This document shows positions 1 to 6,884 of a stretch of DNA of 17,772 nucleotides, one piece after another. The DNA lies in contig JAEZGR010000115.1 in NCBI GenBank assembly GCA_023437255.1, positions 1-17,772 on the forward strand, in the 5' to 3' direction. Below the pieces are notes generated by a model. It was given only the letters and a program-made list of their open reading frames with translations. It had not been told where the DNA came from and did not search any database. Made by a program: the position numbers and the translations under genes. The DNA is from Pseudomonadota bacterium. Lineage in GTDB: Bacteria > Pseudomonadota > Gammaproteobacteria > Burkholderiales > Burkholderiaceae_B. Position 1 is the first letter of the stretch; every line of letters begins with the position of its first letter.

Positions 1-581
1 CCGAAGCGCTGACCACGGTCGATGTGAACACGGGCGGCTACGTGGGCGGGCGCAACTTTGGCGACACCATCTTCAAGACCAATCTCGAAGCGGCGGTGGC
101 CATCGCTCGTCAGCTGCGTCTGCGCAATCTCGGTGGCATCGTGATCATCGACTTCATCGACATGGAAGATGCAGGGCATCGCGAGGCGGTGCTCGCCGAA
201 CTGGAAAAAGCCCTGTCGCGTGACCGCACACGTGTCACGATCAGCGGGTTCAGCCAACTGGGGTTGGTTGAGATGACCCGCAAGCGCACCCGGGATTCAC
301 TGGCGCACCAACTTTGCGAGCCCTGCCCCACCTGCCAGTCGCGCGGTAGCGTGCGCACCCCCCGCACACTGTGCTACGAAATCTTGCGCGAAATTCTGCG
401 TGAGTCCAGGCAGTTCAGCCCGAAAGAGTTTCGCATTCTGGCGTCACAGGCGGTGGTCGATCTCTTTCTGGAAGAAGAAAGTGACCACCTGGCGATTCTC
501 GGCGACTTCATTGGCAAGCCGATTTCACTACAGGTGGAAAGCCAGTACACCCAGGAACAGTACGATATCGTGCTGATCTGA
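1..581 (+). CDS. rng: Ribonuclease G, C-terminal part (5' end outside window)
   Basis: Endoribonuclease of the RNase E/G family; in characterised bacteria it matures the 5' end of 16S rRNA and helps mRNA turnover in the cytoplasm. The reading frame is open from base 3 and gives 192 residues, against about 490 for the whole protein, so the S1 domain and much of the RNase H-like region lie upstream of the window. Visible are both Asp positions that bind the catalytic metal in this family: Asp in TVDVNTGG (codon at 21-23) and Asp in IIDFIDM (codon at 150-152). After them comes the Zn-link CPxC motif (CPTC, Cys codons at 324 and 333), then the C-terminal domain. The protein ends soon after, without the long disordered scaffold of RNase E, which favours RNase G. 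It converges on the lipoprotein gene with 5 bases between stops, and no obvious terminator hairpin is seen there. Confidence 0.95.
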   Translation, partial: EALTTVDVNTGGYVGGRNFGDTIFKTNLEAAVAIARQLRLRNLGGIVIIDFIDMEDAGHREAVLAELEKALSRDRTRVTISGFSQLGLVEMTRKRTRDSLAHQLCEPCPTCQSRGSVRTPRTLCYEILREILRESRQFSPKEFRILASQAVVDLFLEEESDHLAILGDFIGKPISLQVESQYTQEQYDIVLI

Positions 582-586
582 CCGGT

Positions 587-1042
587 TTATTGCGCGGCGG
601 GCTCGCAGGTGCCGGGGCGCCGCACGGCGTCAAGCATGCGATCAAGGCGCTTCTGCACGTCGTCGTTGTAGTAATAGCTGTAGGCGCGCGCGGCCACTCG
701 CTTGTTGGCCCGCCACGACTCCGGGTACTGGATCAGTTCGACCACCACCACGTGATCGTAGCTTTCGGGGATCTCGGCTGTTTCGATCAGCGTGGCCAAG
801 CTCGTTTCGCGCTCCTCCATGACGAAGCGGGGCGCGCTGCCACAGGCACTGCGGTGTTGATAGAGATTGCGCTGCAGCGTCGGGAAGTCCATGTCAGAGA
901 ACATGGTTTCGGTAATGAAGTACGTGGTATTGCTCAGGTCCCTGAGCTGGACGCCCGATTTACCGCCGCCAGCCGCACAGCCCGCCAGGGCACCCGCCAC
1001 TGCGAGCGCCAGCACCAGATTCTTCACATTCTTCTTAGCCAC
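587..1042 (-). CDS. Small predicted lipoprotein of unknown function
   Basis: Protein of 151 residues that I do not recognise. A basic N-terminus (MAKKNVK) and a hydrophobic stretch (residues 8-20) lead to the lipobox LAGC with the lipidated Cys at residue 22, so export and lipid anchoring are likely. A Gly/Ala/Ser linker follows. Residue +2 is Ala rather than Asp, so outer-membrane sorting is expected under the E. coli rule. The mature part is soluble, with two cysteines (67 and 146) that could form a disulfide in the periplasm. The start is GTG, chosen because a GGGAG element sits 6 bases upstream and the signal peptide begins there. An out-of-frame ATG overlaps it (ATGTG) but opens only a six-codon peptide. 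The gene starts 12 bases after the msbA stop in the same frame and direction, so it is probably co-transcribed with msbA; a role in envelope or LPS biology is inferred from that alone. Confidence 0.8.
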   Translation of the reverse strand: MAKKNVKNLVLALAVAGALAGCAAGGGKSGVQLRDLSNTTYFITETMFSDMDFPTLQRNLYQHRSACGSAPRFVMEERETSLATLIETAEIPESYDHVVVVELIQYPESWRANKRVAARAYSYYYNDDVQKRLDRMLDAVRRPGTCEPAAQ

Positions 1043-1048
1043 ATCAGA

Positions 1049-1053
1049 CTCCC
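1049..1053 (-). promoter_or_regulatory. Ribosome binding site that sets the GTG start of the lipoprotein gene
   Basis: On the minus strand GGGAG lies 6 bases before GTG at 1042, in the 12-base gap after the msbA stop. The overlapping ATG at 1044 is only 4 bases from it and is out of frame with the lipoprotein, so spacing and product both favour GTG. Confidence 0.55.
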
Positions 1054-1054
1054 G

Positions 1055-2827
1055 TCATTCACGAAACTGCATACGATAGAGCGAAGCATACAGCCCGTCA
1101 CTGGCCAGTAGTTCGTCGTGCCTGCCCTGTTCGACAATCCGCCCCTGATCCATGACGACGATCAGGTCGGCCTTTTGAACGGTCGACAGCCGGTGGGCAA
1201 TGACGAGCGTGGTACGCCCGGCCATGAGGCGTTCGAGCGAGGCCTGCACCTGGCGCTCGGATTCGTTATCAAGTGCCGAGGTCGCTTCGTCGAGGATGAG
1301 AATGGGCGCATTCTTGATGAGTGCCCGCGCAATGGCCAGCCGCTGCCGCTGCCCGCCCGAGAGCTGACTGGCATTTTCTCCTACCTGCGTGTCGAGACCC
1401 TGCGGAAGGCTGTCGACAAACTCCAGCAGATTGGCCGCCTGCAGGGCGTCGCGTATCTCCTGCCGGTCGGCGTCGTGCAGTGCACCGTAGCCCACGTTCT
1501 CGGCAATGGTGCCTTCGAACATGACGACATCCTGACTCACCAGTGCGAGCTGCCGACGCAGGCTGCTCAGCGTGACGTCGCGAATGTCATGACCGTCGAC
1601 AAGCACCTCTCCGGACGTGGGCACGACAAATCGGGGAATCGTGTTGACCAGGGTCGTCTTGCCACTACCGGAACGACCGACCAGCGCGACTGTCTGGCCC
1701 GGCTCCACCGTGAGTGAAACGTCGCGCAGAACATCGGTGGACGTTCCTTCATAGCGATGCGTGATGTGACGGAATTCGATCCGGCCCTTCACCGGTGAGT
1801 TGAGCTCGGTCGTGCCTGTGTCTTTTTCCGGCAGGCTGTCGACCAGCGTGAAGACACTCTCGGCCGACACCAGCATGCGCTGCATGGAACCGGCGATTTT
1901 GGTCAGTCGCTTGACGGGGTCGAAGATTTGCCCGAGCGCGGCCATGAAGGCCGCGAAACTGCCGACGGTGAGGCTGTCGTGGTTGGCCTGGTAGAGCGCC
2001 ACGGCGATCACGGCCGCCACGGCGAGGGCAATGAAAAACTGCGAAACCGGCGACATGGCCGCATCGGCGCTGACCGCGCGCATGGCAAAGCGACGCAGGC
2101 GCGCATTCACATAGGCGAAACGCCCCGCTTCGTGCTCGTACCCGTTGAACAGCTTGATGACGCGCTGCCCGTCGATGGTTTCTTGTACGACACGCGTGAG
2201 CTCGGCATTCATGCTGATGGTGTCGCGATTGATCTTGCGCAGCCGGCGAATGAAGAGGCGCGCGGTGTAGACCGACACCGGCATGACCACCAGCACGATC
2301 ACGGTCAGCTGCCACGACATGTACAGCAGCACGACCAGCAGCGCCACGACGACCAGCGTTTCGCGCACCAGCACCGTGACCACTTCGGTGGCATATTCGG
2401 TGACGTTTCCGGCGTCGATCGTGAAACGATTCAGCAGCCTGCCGGTGTCGCTGCGCTTGTAGTCCTCGTCGGACATGCCCAGCAGGCGGTCAAACATGTC
2501 GCGGCGTATGCCCAGCAACATGTTGTTGGCCACCCACGCCAACAGATAGGCACTTGCGTAACTGGTGATGCCCCGCAGCAGTATCAGGCCAATGACCGCC
2601 AGCGGAATCGCCCACACATAATAGGGTTTGGCGCCGGTGAAACCTTCGTCAAGCAATGGCTTGGTGATGATGGCGAGCGTGGGCTGCGTGGCTGCAGAGA
2701 TGCTGACCAGAACGATCGCGACAACGACGGCCTTCCAGTACTTGCCGAGGCGAGCGTAGATGCGTCGCCACAGATCGAACTTGACCGGGGCGGCCTTGGC
2801 ATCGACCGTTGGGGTTTCTGACTTCAA
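1055..2827 (-). CDS. msbA: Lipid A-core export ABC transporter, permease and ATPase (MsbA)
   Basis: Inner-membrane homodimeric flippase that moves lipid A-core from the cytoplasmic to the periplasmic leaflet using ATP. The 590-residue protein matches the usual MsbA length of about 580. The transmembrane domain covers roughly residues 30-315, with hydrophobic segments near 33-50, 72-100, 150-190 and 262-300. The nucleotide-binding domain shows Walker A GRSGSGKTT (384-392), Q-loop SQD (431-433), signature LSGGQ (489-493), Walker B ILILDE (509-514) and the H-loop His545 in IAHRLST. The start is TTG at 2827: an in-frame TAA lies five codons upstream (2842-2840), and no ATG or GTG occurs before the first membrane helix. 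A weak GAG-containing element precedes it. The gene is divergent from the GT9 gene and followed after 12 bases by a lipoprotein gene. Another ABC-B exporter is possible, but the LPS neighbourhood supports MsbA. Confidence 0.93.
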   Translation of the reverse strand: MKSETPTVDAKAAPVKFDLWRRIYARLGKYWKAVVVAIVLVSISAATQPTLAIITKPLLDEGFTGAKPYYVWAIPLAVIGLILLRGITSYASAYLLAWVANNMLLGIRRDMFDRLLGMSDEDYKRSDTGRLLNRFTIDAGNVTEYATEVVTVLVRETLVVVALLVVLLYMSWQLTVIVLVVMPVSVYTARLFIRRLRKINRDTISMNAELTRVVQETIDGQRVIKLFNGYEHEAGRFAYVNARLRRFAMRAVSADAAMSPVSQFFIALAVAAVIAVALYQANHDSLTVGSFAAFMAALGQIFDPVKRLTKIAGSMQRMLVSAESVFTLVDSLPEKDTGTTELNSPVKGRIEFRHITHRYEGTSTDVLRDVSLTVEPGQTVALVGRSGSGKTTLVNTIPRFVVPTSGEVLVDGHDIRDVTLSSLRRQLALVSQDVVMFEGTIAENVGYGALHDADRQEIRDALQAANLLEFVDSLPQGLDTQVGENASQLSGGQRQRLAIARALIKNAPILILDEATSALDNESERQVQASLERLMAGRTTLVIAHRLSTVQKADLIVVMDQGRIVEQGRHDELLASDGLYASLYRMQFRE

Positions 2828-2944
2828 GAATGGACTCGCTTATATACTAGTGTGCTGAAGAAGCTTGGCCATTTTACCCGCCCCACCTTGCGCGCGCGGA
2901 ATCACGGCCCCGCCCACCTACCTGTCGTTACATCCCGCCGCCTT
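2828..2944. promoter_or_regulatory. Divergent intergenic region with candidate promoters for msbA and the GT9 operon
   Basis: This 117-base spacer separates two diverging transcription units, so it should hold both promoters. On the plus strand TATACT (2843-2848) is a good -10 match that would place transcription start near 2855, about 90 bases before the GT9 ATG. On the minus strand TAAAAT (2876-2871) could be a -10 for msbA with a leader of about 37 bases. I find no convincing -35 element for either at normal spacing, so both calls are tentative. The remainder is GC-rich with no further motif seen. Confidence 0.35.
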
Positions 2945-3910
2945 ATGAATCCCGTTTCCGCCATCTACCTGCGCATGCCAAACTGGATCGGCGACGTGTG
3001 CATGAGTCTTCCGAGCCTCGATGCCGTGCTCGCCACCGGGGTCCCGGTGGTAGTGTGCGCGCGCGGCTGGGCGCGTGACCTTCTGGCCGGTTATGGGCTC
3101 GCGGGCTTCATCGAAATGACTGGCCGCTGGCGCGAAGACCGGGCGGCCGTGCACGCATTTCGCAAGAAGGCGGCCCATGCCCACCCGAGGGGGCTGCTTC
3201 TGCCCGACTCGCTCTCCAGCGCCATGGTCTTCAAATTCGCCGGGGTGCCCAGCGCCGGGTACCGCGACGACGGGCGCAGCCTGATTCTGCGCTGGCCACT
3301 GCCCAAGCCGCCGGCCAGCGTGCACGCCGTCGAGTCCTGGTACCACCTGACTCTGCAGGCACTGCGGCGCTGGAACTGCCCCCTGCCACCACCTCGCCCG
3401 GCCACGCAACTGGGGCTGCGGCTGACCGACCGGCATCGCAGTGAAGCGAACCAGGCGCTGGAACAGGCGGGGCTGACCGAGGGTGACTTCGTGCTGATTG
3501 CCCCGACGGCCACCGGCCTGCACAAGGGTCGCGCCAAGGTTTGGCCGCACTTCGACGCGCTGACACGCAGCCTGCAGCAAGCGGGGCATACGGTGGTGAT
3601 GTGTCCGCCGCCGGCAGAGGTCGAAGCGGCGCGCAGCAATGCACCCACCGCGATCTGCCTGCCACCCCTCAAGCTGGGGGCCTTTGCTACACTCACCCAG
3701 CAGGCCGGGCTGGTGATCTGCAATGATTCCGGGGTGTCGCACCTTGCCGCCGCTGCCGGGGCTCGGCAAATCACCCTGTTTGGCGTCACTCAGCGCGAAC
3801 GCACGGGCCCGTGGTCGAGCCAGGCCACCTGCCTGGGGTCCGCCGACGGCTGGCCCGATATCGCCGAGGTCGAAGATCACGCCCTCGCCATGTTGCAACT
3901 CGAATACTGA
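2945..3910 (+). CDS. Glycosyltransferase family 9 (LPS heptosyltransferase-like)
   Basis: Likely transfers heptose (or a related sugar) from an ADP-activated donor to the inner core of LPS at the cytoplasmic face of the inner membrane. The 321-residue protein has the GT9 N-terminal pattern RMPNWIGDVCMSLPSL (10-25), with Asp17 at the place of the catalytic Asp of WaaC/WaaF. It also has KGRAKVWP (194-201) and the C-terminal donor-site motif NDSGVSHLAAAAG (260-272). There is no signal peptide. The chosen ATG places the first beta strand immediately at the N-terminus, as in the family. A GTG 31 codons upstream in frame (2852) would add a basic, non-conserved tail and is less likely. It is the first gene of a three-gene plus-strand operon with the DUF218 gene 15 bases downstream. 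Whether it is WaaF, WaaC or a third heptosyltransferase cannot be decided here. Confidence 0.85.
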   Translation: MNPVSAIYLRMPNWIGDVCMSLPSLDAVLATGVPVVVCARGWARDLLAGYGLAGFIEMTGRWREDRAAVHAFRKKAAHAHPRGLLLPDSLSSAMVFKFAGVPSAGYRDDGRSLILRWPLPKPPASVHAVESWYHLTLQALRRWNCPLPPPRPATQLGLRLTDRHRSEANQALEQAGLTEGDFVLIAPTATGLHKGRAKVWPHFDALTRSLQQAGHTVVMCPPPAEVEAARSNAPTAICLPPLKLGAFATLTQQAGLVICNDSGVSHLAAAAGARQITLFGVTQRERTGPWSSQATCLGSADGWPDIAEVEDHALAMLQLEY

Positions 3911-3925
3911 CCCGCACCGATCCGA

Positions 3926-4690
3926 ATGGCATTATCGAGCTTCCTGACCAATCTCGTGATTCCACTGAATCTGGGCATTACGTTATTGGTGCTGGGCGTA
4001 TTGTTTTCAATGCTGCGTCGGCCTCGCCTGGGAGCCCTGGTCACCGCCACGGGCGTGGCGTGGGTGCTGTTCTGGTCGCTGCCGGCCTCCACGCTGTGGG
4101 CCGGGGGCAACCTGGAACAGCGCTACCCCTATCACCTCCCCGATGAACTACCGGTTGCCGAAGCCATCGTGGTGCTGGGCGGCAGCACGGGCAGCAATCG
4201 CCCGAACTGGTTCGAGCCCTACGACCGCCGCAGCACCGTCACGCGTGTCGATACGGCAGCCGAGCTCTACCACGCCGGCCGCGCCCCCCGGGTGATTGTG
4301 TCGGGCGCCGCGCTCGACGGCACGGTGAGCGAGGCACAGATCATGGCTAACAATCTGCGCCAGCTGGGTGTGCCCGACGAGGCCATCATTCAGGAATCGC
4401 GCAGCTACACCACCTACGAGAACGCGCTCTACACCGCCCAACTGCTCAAGGAAATGAATCTGGATCGCGTCCTGCTGGTCACCTCTGCGCTGCACCTGCC
4501 ACGCGCCATGGGCGTGTTCCGCAAACAAGAGGTAGACGCCATTGCGGCGGGCTCGCCTCCCCAGATCACCGTACCCGAAGACACCACCTTCTCGTTCTGG
4601 CAACCCAATGCCCATGTGCTTGCGGCCAGCCGCTCGATAGTGAAGGAGTACGTGGGCATGCTGGTGTACTGGATCCGGGGTTGGCTGTAA
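3926..4690 (+). CDS. ElyC/SanA/YdcF-like DUF218 membrane protein
   Basis: Protein of 254 residues with two hydrophobic helices at the N-terminus (about 8-29 and 35-55) and a DUF218 domain after them, the same architecture and length as E. coli ElyC (about 259). ElyC is an envelope factor linked to peptidoglycan assembly and undecaprenyl-phosphate lipid carrier use. Domain signatures seen are IVVLGGS (81-87), the [10 protein letters not shown] helix, RVIVSG, the conserved [13 protein letters not shown] segment and [16 protein letters not shown]. The two helices predict an inner-membrane anchor with the globular domain probably on the periplasmic side. The gene begins 15 bases after the GT9 stop and ends in TAATG, overlapping the next start by one base, so the three genes are probably one operon. 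The biochemical activity of the family is not settled; I do not assign a symbol. Confidence 0.85.
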   Translation: MALSSFLTNLVIPLNLGITLLVLGVLFSMLRRPRLGALVTATGVAWVLFWSLPASTLWAGGNLEQRYPYHLPDELPVAEAIVVLGGSTGSNRPNWFEPYDRRSTVTRVDTAAELYHAGRAPRVIVSGAALDGTVSEAQIMANNLRQLGVPDEAIIQESRSYTTYENALYTAQLLKEMNLDRVLLVTSALHLPRAMGVFRKQEVDAIAAGSPPQITVPEDTTFSFWQPNAHVLAASRSIVKEYVGMLVYWIRGWL

Positions 4691-4953
4691 TGGAATGCCG
4701 CCCCGGTTGTGGCGCCTGCTGCATTGCGCCCTCGATCAGCAGCCCCATACCCGGCATGCCCGACGGCAAGCCGGCGGGCGTACGATGCATTCAGCTCGAC
4801 GAGTACGACCGTTGCAGGATTTTCGGTGATCCGGCGCGACCCGCCGTCTGTTCGTCGCTCATGCCCGAACCGGCCATGTGTGGTCAGAGCCGGGAACAGG
4901 CCATCAAGTGGCTCACCGCGCTGGAATCCGCCACCGCCCCCATGCAGGTTTGA
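4690..4953 (+). CDS. YkgJ-like cysteine-cluster protein (CxxxCxxCC)
   Basis: Small soluble protein of 87 residues with eight cysteines at positions 3, 7, 10, 11, 33, 42, 54 and 64. The N-terminal C-x3-C-x2-CC pattern is that of the YkgJ/UPF0153 family, whose members are predicted to bind zinc or an iron-sulfur centre; no reaction is established. The ATG at 4690 overlaps the stop of the DUF218 gene (TAATG), which makes translational coupling likely. A TTG three codons upstream in frame is a weaker alternative. It ends the plus-strand operon, and its stop is 9 bases from the stop of the convergent GT4 gene. Its length is close to that of small stand-alone family members, so it looks intact. Confidence 0.85.
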   Translation: MECRPGCGACCIAPSISSPIPGMPDGKPAGVRCIQLDEYDRCRIFGDPARPAVCSSLMPEPAMCGQSREQAIKWLTALESATAPMQV

Positions 4954-4955
4954 AT

Positions 4956-4978
4956 CGCCCGATCAGGCGGAATCCGCC
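4956..4978. terminator. Weak inverted repeats at the convergent gene end (possible terminator)
   Basis: Two competing short hairpins lie where the cysteine-cluster gene and the GT4 gene meet: CGCC (4956-4959) with GGCG (4966-4969), and GGCGGA (4966-4971) with TCCGCC (4973-4978). Neither is followed by a T-run in either direction, so intrinsic termination is doubtful. The second repeat lies inside the last codons of the GT4 gene. Confidence 0.2.
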
Positions 4979-6144
4979 GGACTGTGCGCGCGCTCTGCGA
5001 GACTTTCCGCATAGAGCTGTTCGTATCGACGCGCCACTTCGCCCCAGCTGTGTCGATCGACCACGCCACTGCCACCCGCACGCAACGCCTCGGCCAGCTG
5101 CGGACGTGTGGCTATGCGCTCGATTGCCGAGGCCAGTTCATCGTGGGCTTCGGGGTGCGAAATCACCAGGGCTTCGGTGCCGGCCTGCACGTATTGCGCA
5201 AAGCCGCACCAGGGCGCCGGGCTGAGCACCACGGGCAGGTCATACGACATCGCCTCCAGGGGGGCCATGCCGAAACTGTCGTTCAAGGTCGGATGCACGT
5301 ACACATCGGCAGCCAGATAGAAGGGCCCCACGTCGGAAGTCTCGTCGACCAGTGTCACACGGCCTTGCAGCCGCTCATGCTCGGGACACTTCTGCACGTA
5401 GTCTCGCGCCGCCGCATTGGCGCCCACCACCAACAGCTTGTAACGTACCGGTAGCTCCGCCAAAGCCTTCAGCACGGTGGGCAGGCCCTTGCGCATGGGG
5501 TTGCGGGCGACCAGCAGGCACACCCAGTCGTCGGCGGCGTACTGATGGGTCGCACGCATTTCGATGCGACGCGCGCCATCGGAAGGCGATGGCCGCTGCA
5601 CGCCCGGCGGAACAATGGGGAATTCATTCTCGCGCCCATACGCCTCGTAAAGTTGTTCGGCTATGAGCCCGGAAACGCCAACCACCCGGTGCCCGCGCCT
5701 TGGTCTGAGGCGCGCCTTCTCGAGGTGCAGATACGTGCCGACCCTGGGGCTGATCCATGAAGTCAGGCGCTTGAGGAAAGAACGAGGCCGGACACGCCAG
5801 TTGTAGCGAACCGGCGTGACGTGCACCACTTCGATATCACCGCAATAGCCATTGGTATGCGAATGCACGATATCGAACCGCCCTCGCGTCGCCCGCCGCG
5901 CCCGCAGGGCGAACGCGAGGACACGCAGCCAGCTGGGCAGGCCCCGTAAGGGAGCGATCTTCACGAAAGGCAGCTTCAGGTCGCAGGCGGGATCGTACTC
6001 ACGCGCAAACACCGTGATGTCGTGGCGCTCTGCCAACTGCCGCATGAGCTCAACCCCGTAGGCTTCGGCCCCGCCGAAGCGATTGCCGAACCGGTCGACG
6101 ACGAATGCAATCTTGAGGCGGCGCGAGGGCGGTAAGGTGGCCAT
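4963..6144 (-). CDS. Glycosyltransferase family 4 (GT4-A), probable LPS core enzyme
   Basis: Predicted retaining, GT-B fold glycosyltransferase of 393 residues; the acceptor is probably the growing LPS core. The N-terminal domain opens with KIAFVVDRFGNRFGGAEAYGVEL (residues 11 to 33), in which the glycine-rich loop is typical of GT4. A middle segment FDIVHSHTNGY (90-100) and the donor-domain strand VCLLVARNPMRKGL follow. The usual EX7E motif is altered: here it reads DSFGMAPLE, with Asp289 in place of the first Glu and Glu297 kept. No signal peptide or membrane helix is seen, so it should act at the cytoplasmic membrane face. The ATG lies 10 bases after the stop of deacetylase 1, without a clear ribosome binding site, which suggests coupling to the gene before it. 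It is the last gene of the minus-strand run. The sugar it transfers is not readable from sequence. Confidence 0.85.
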   Translation of the reverse strand: MATLPPSRRLKIAFVVDRFGNRFGGAEAYGVELMRQLAERHDITVFAREYDPACDLKLPFVKIAPLRGLPSWLRVLAFALRARRATRGRFDIVHSHTNGYCGDIEVVHVTPVRYNWRVRPRSFLKRLTSWISPRVGTYLHLEKARLRPRRGHRVVGVSGLIAEQLYEAYGRENEFPIVPPGVQRPSPSDGARRIEMRATHQYAADDWVCLLVARNPMRKGLPTVLKALAELPVRYKLLVVGANAAARDYVQKCPEHERLQGRVTLVDETSDVGPFYLAADVYVHPTLNDSFGMAPLEAMSYDLPVVLSPAPWCGFAQYVQAGTEALVISHPEAHDELASAIERIATRPQLAEALRAGGSGVVDRHSWGEVARRYEQLYAESLAERAHSPADSA

Positions 6145-6154
6145 GGGTCGCGGC

Positions 6155-6877
6155 TCAGGCGCTGCGGCGCCGTTCTTCCAGCTGCGTCATGCACTTCTGA
6201 AGAAAGCGCAGCAGATGGGTGGAGCGGGCCACGATCACGCGGGGCAGGCCCAACAGGTCATCGTCGGGGCGTGCCAGGCCGCGGGCGGTGGTGGTCGCGT
6301 TGCTATAGCCGGCCTCATGAACAAGCCGGCGCAGCGCCGGCGTTTCGTGACCATAGGGGTAACAGAACGCCGTGACAGGTTCACCCACCAGGGTTTCGAG
6401 TGCCTGGCGTGAGCCGGCGATTTCTTCGCGGGCCTGTTCTTCGGACAGATCGGGCAGGTGAGGATGCGACAGCGTATGCGAACCGACTTCCATGCCCTCC
6501 TTCGCCCACTCGCGCATCTCATCGGCGGTCATGAGATCGGCGTGCGCGATTCCCTTTTCGTAATCCCACACGTTGCCGCCGCCCAGTTGCTCAACCACAA
6601 AATAGTTGGTAGCGGTAAAGCCGTTCTGCCGCAACACGGGCAAGGCGTTGCGCAGCACGTTCCGATACCCGTCGTCGAACGTGATGCCCACGACCTTGCC
6701 GTGCTTCTCGCCACGCACATAGGGCAGGATGTCGCGCATCGACAGACCCCGGTAGCCCAGGCGCCGCAGCCAGCGCATCTGGCGCCGGAAGGAAGCGGGG
6801 TGCACGGTCAGGCTGCGGTACGGTGCGCCTCGGGCCGCGGGTTCACCGATCTGGTGATACATGAGTATGGGAACCAT
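6155..6877 (-). CDS. Polysaccharide deacetylase, CE4/NodB type (deacetylase 1)
   Basis: Predicted metal-dependent N-deacetylase of 240 residues. CE4 motifs in order are MT1 TFDDG (66-70, with the catalytic and metal-binding Asp pair), MT2 HTLSH (134-138, metal His pair) and MT3 CYPYG (172-176), with LPRV near 211-214. The protein starts directly with the first beta strand (MVPILMYHQIG) and has no signal peptide, unlike secreted chitin or peptidoglycan deacetylases. That fits a cytoplasmic role on an LPS-core or precursor amino sugar. The ATG at 6877 is preferred over an in-frame TTG 14 codons upstream, which would overlap GT4-B and add non-family residues. It begins 7 bases after the GT4-B stop and is followed 10 bases later by GT4-A. 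It differs clearly from deacetylase 2 in length and motif 3. Confidence 0.88.
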   Translation of the reverse strand: MVPILMYHQIGEPAARGAPYRSLTVHPASFRRQMRWLRRLGYRGLSMRDILPYVRGEKHGKVVGITFDDGYRNVLRNALPVLRQNGFTATNYFVVEQLGGGNVWDYEKGIAHADLMTADEMREWAKEGMEVGSHTLSHPHLPDLSEEQAREEIAGSRQALETLVGEPVTAFCYPYGHETPALRRLVHEAGYSNATTTARGLARPDDDLLGLPRVIVARSTHLLRFLQKCMTQLEERRRSA

Positions 6878-6884
6878 GGCCAAA

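Noticed and set aside
1928..2821. 297-codon open frame on the plus strand opposite msbA
   Set aside because: Product is extremely rich in His, Gln, Asp and Arg, as expected from reading membrane-helix codons in reverse; msbA is clearly real.
2852..2944. Upstream GTG start extending the GT9 protein by 31 residues
   Set aside because: The extra residues are basic and unlike the family N-terminus, and they would lie almost on top of the likely promoter.
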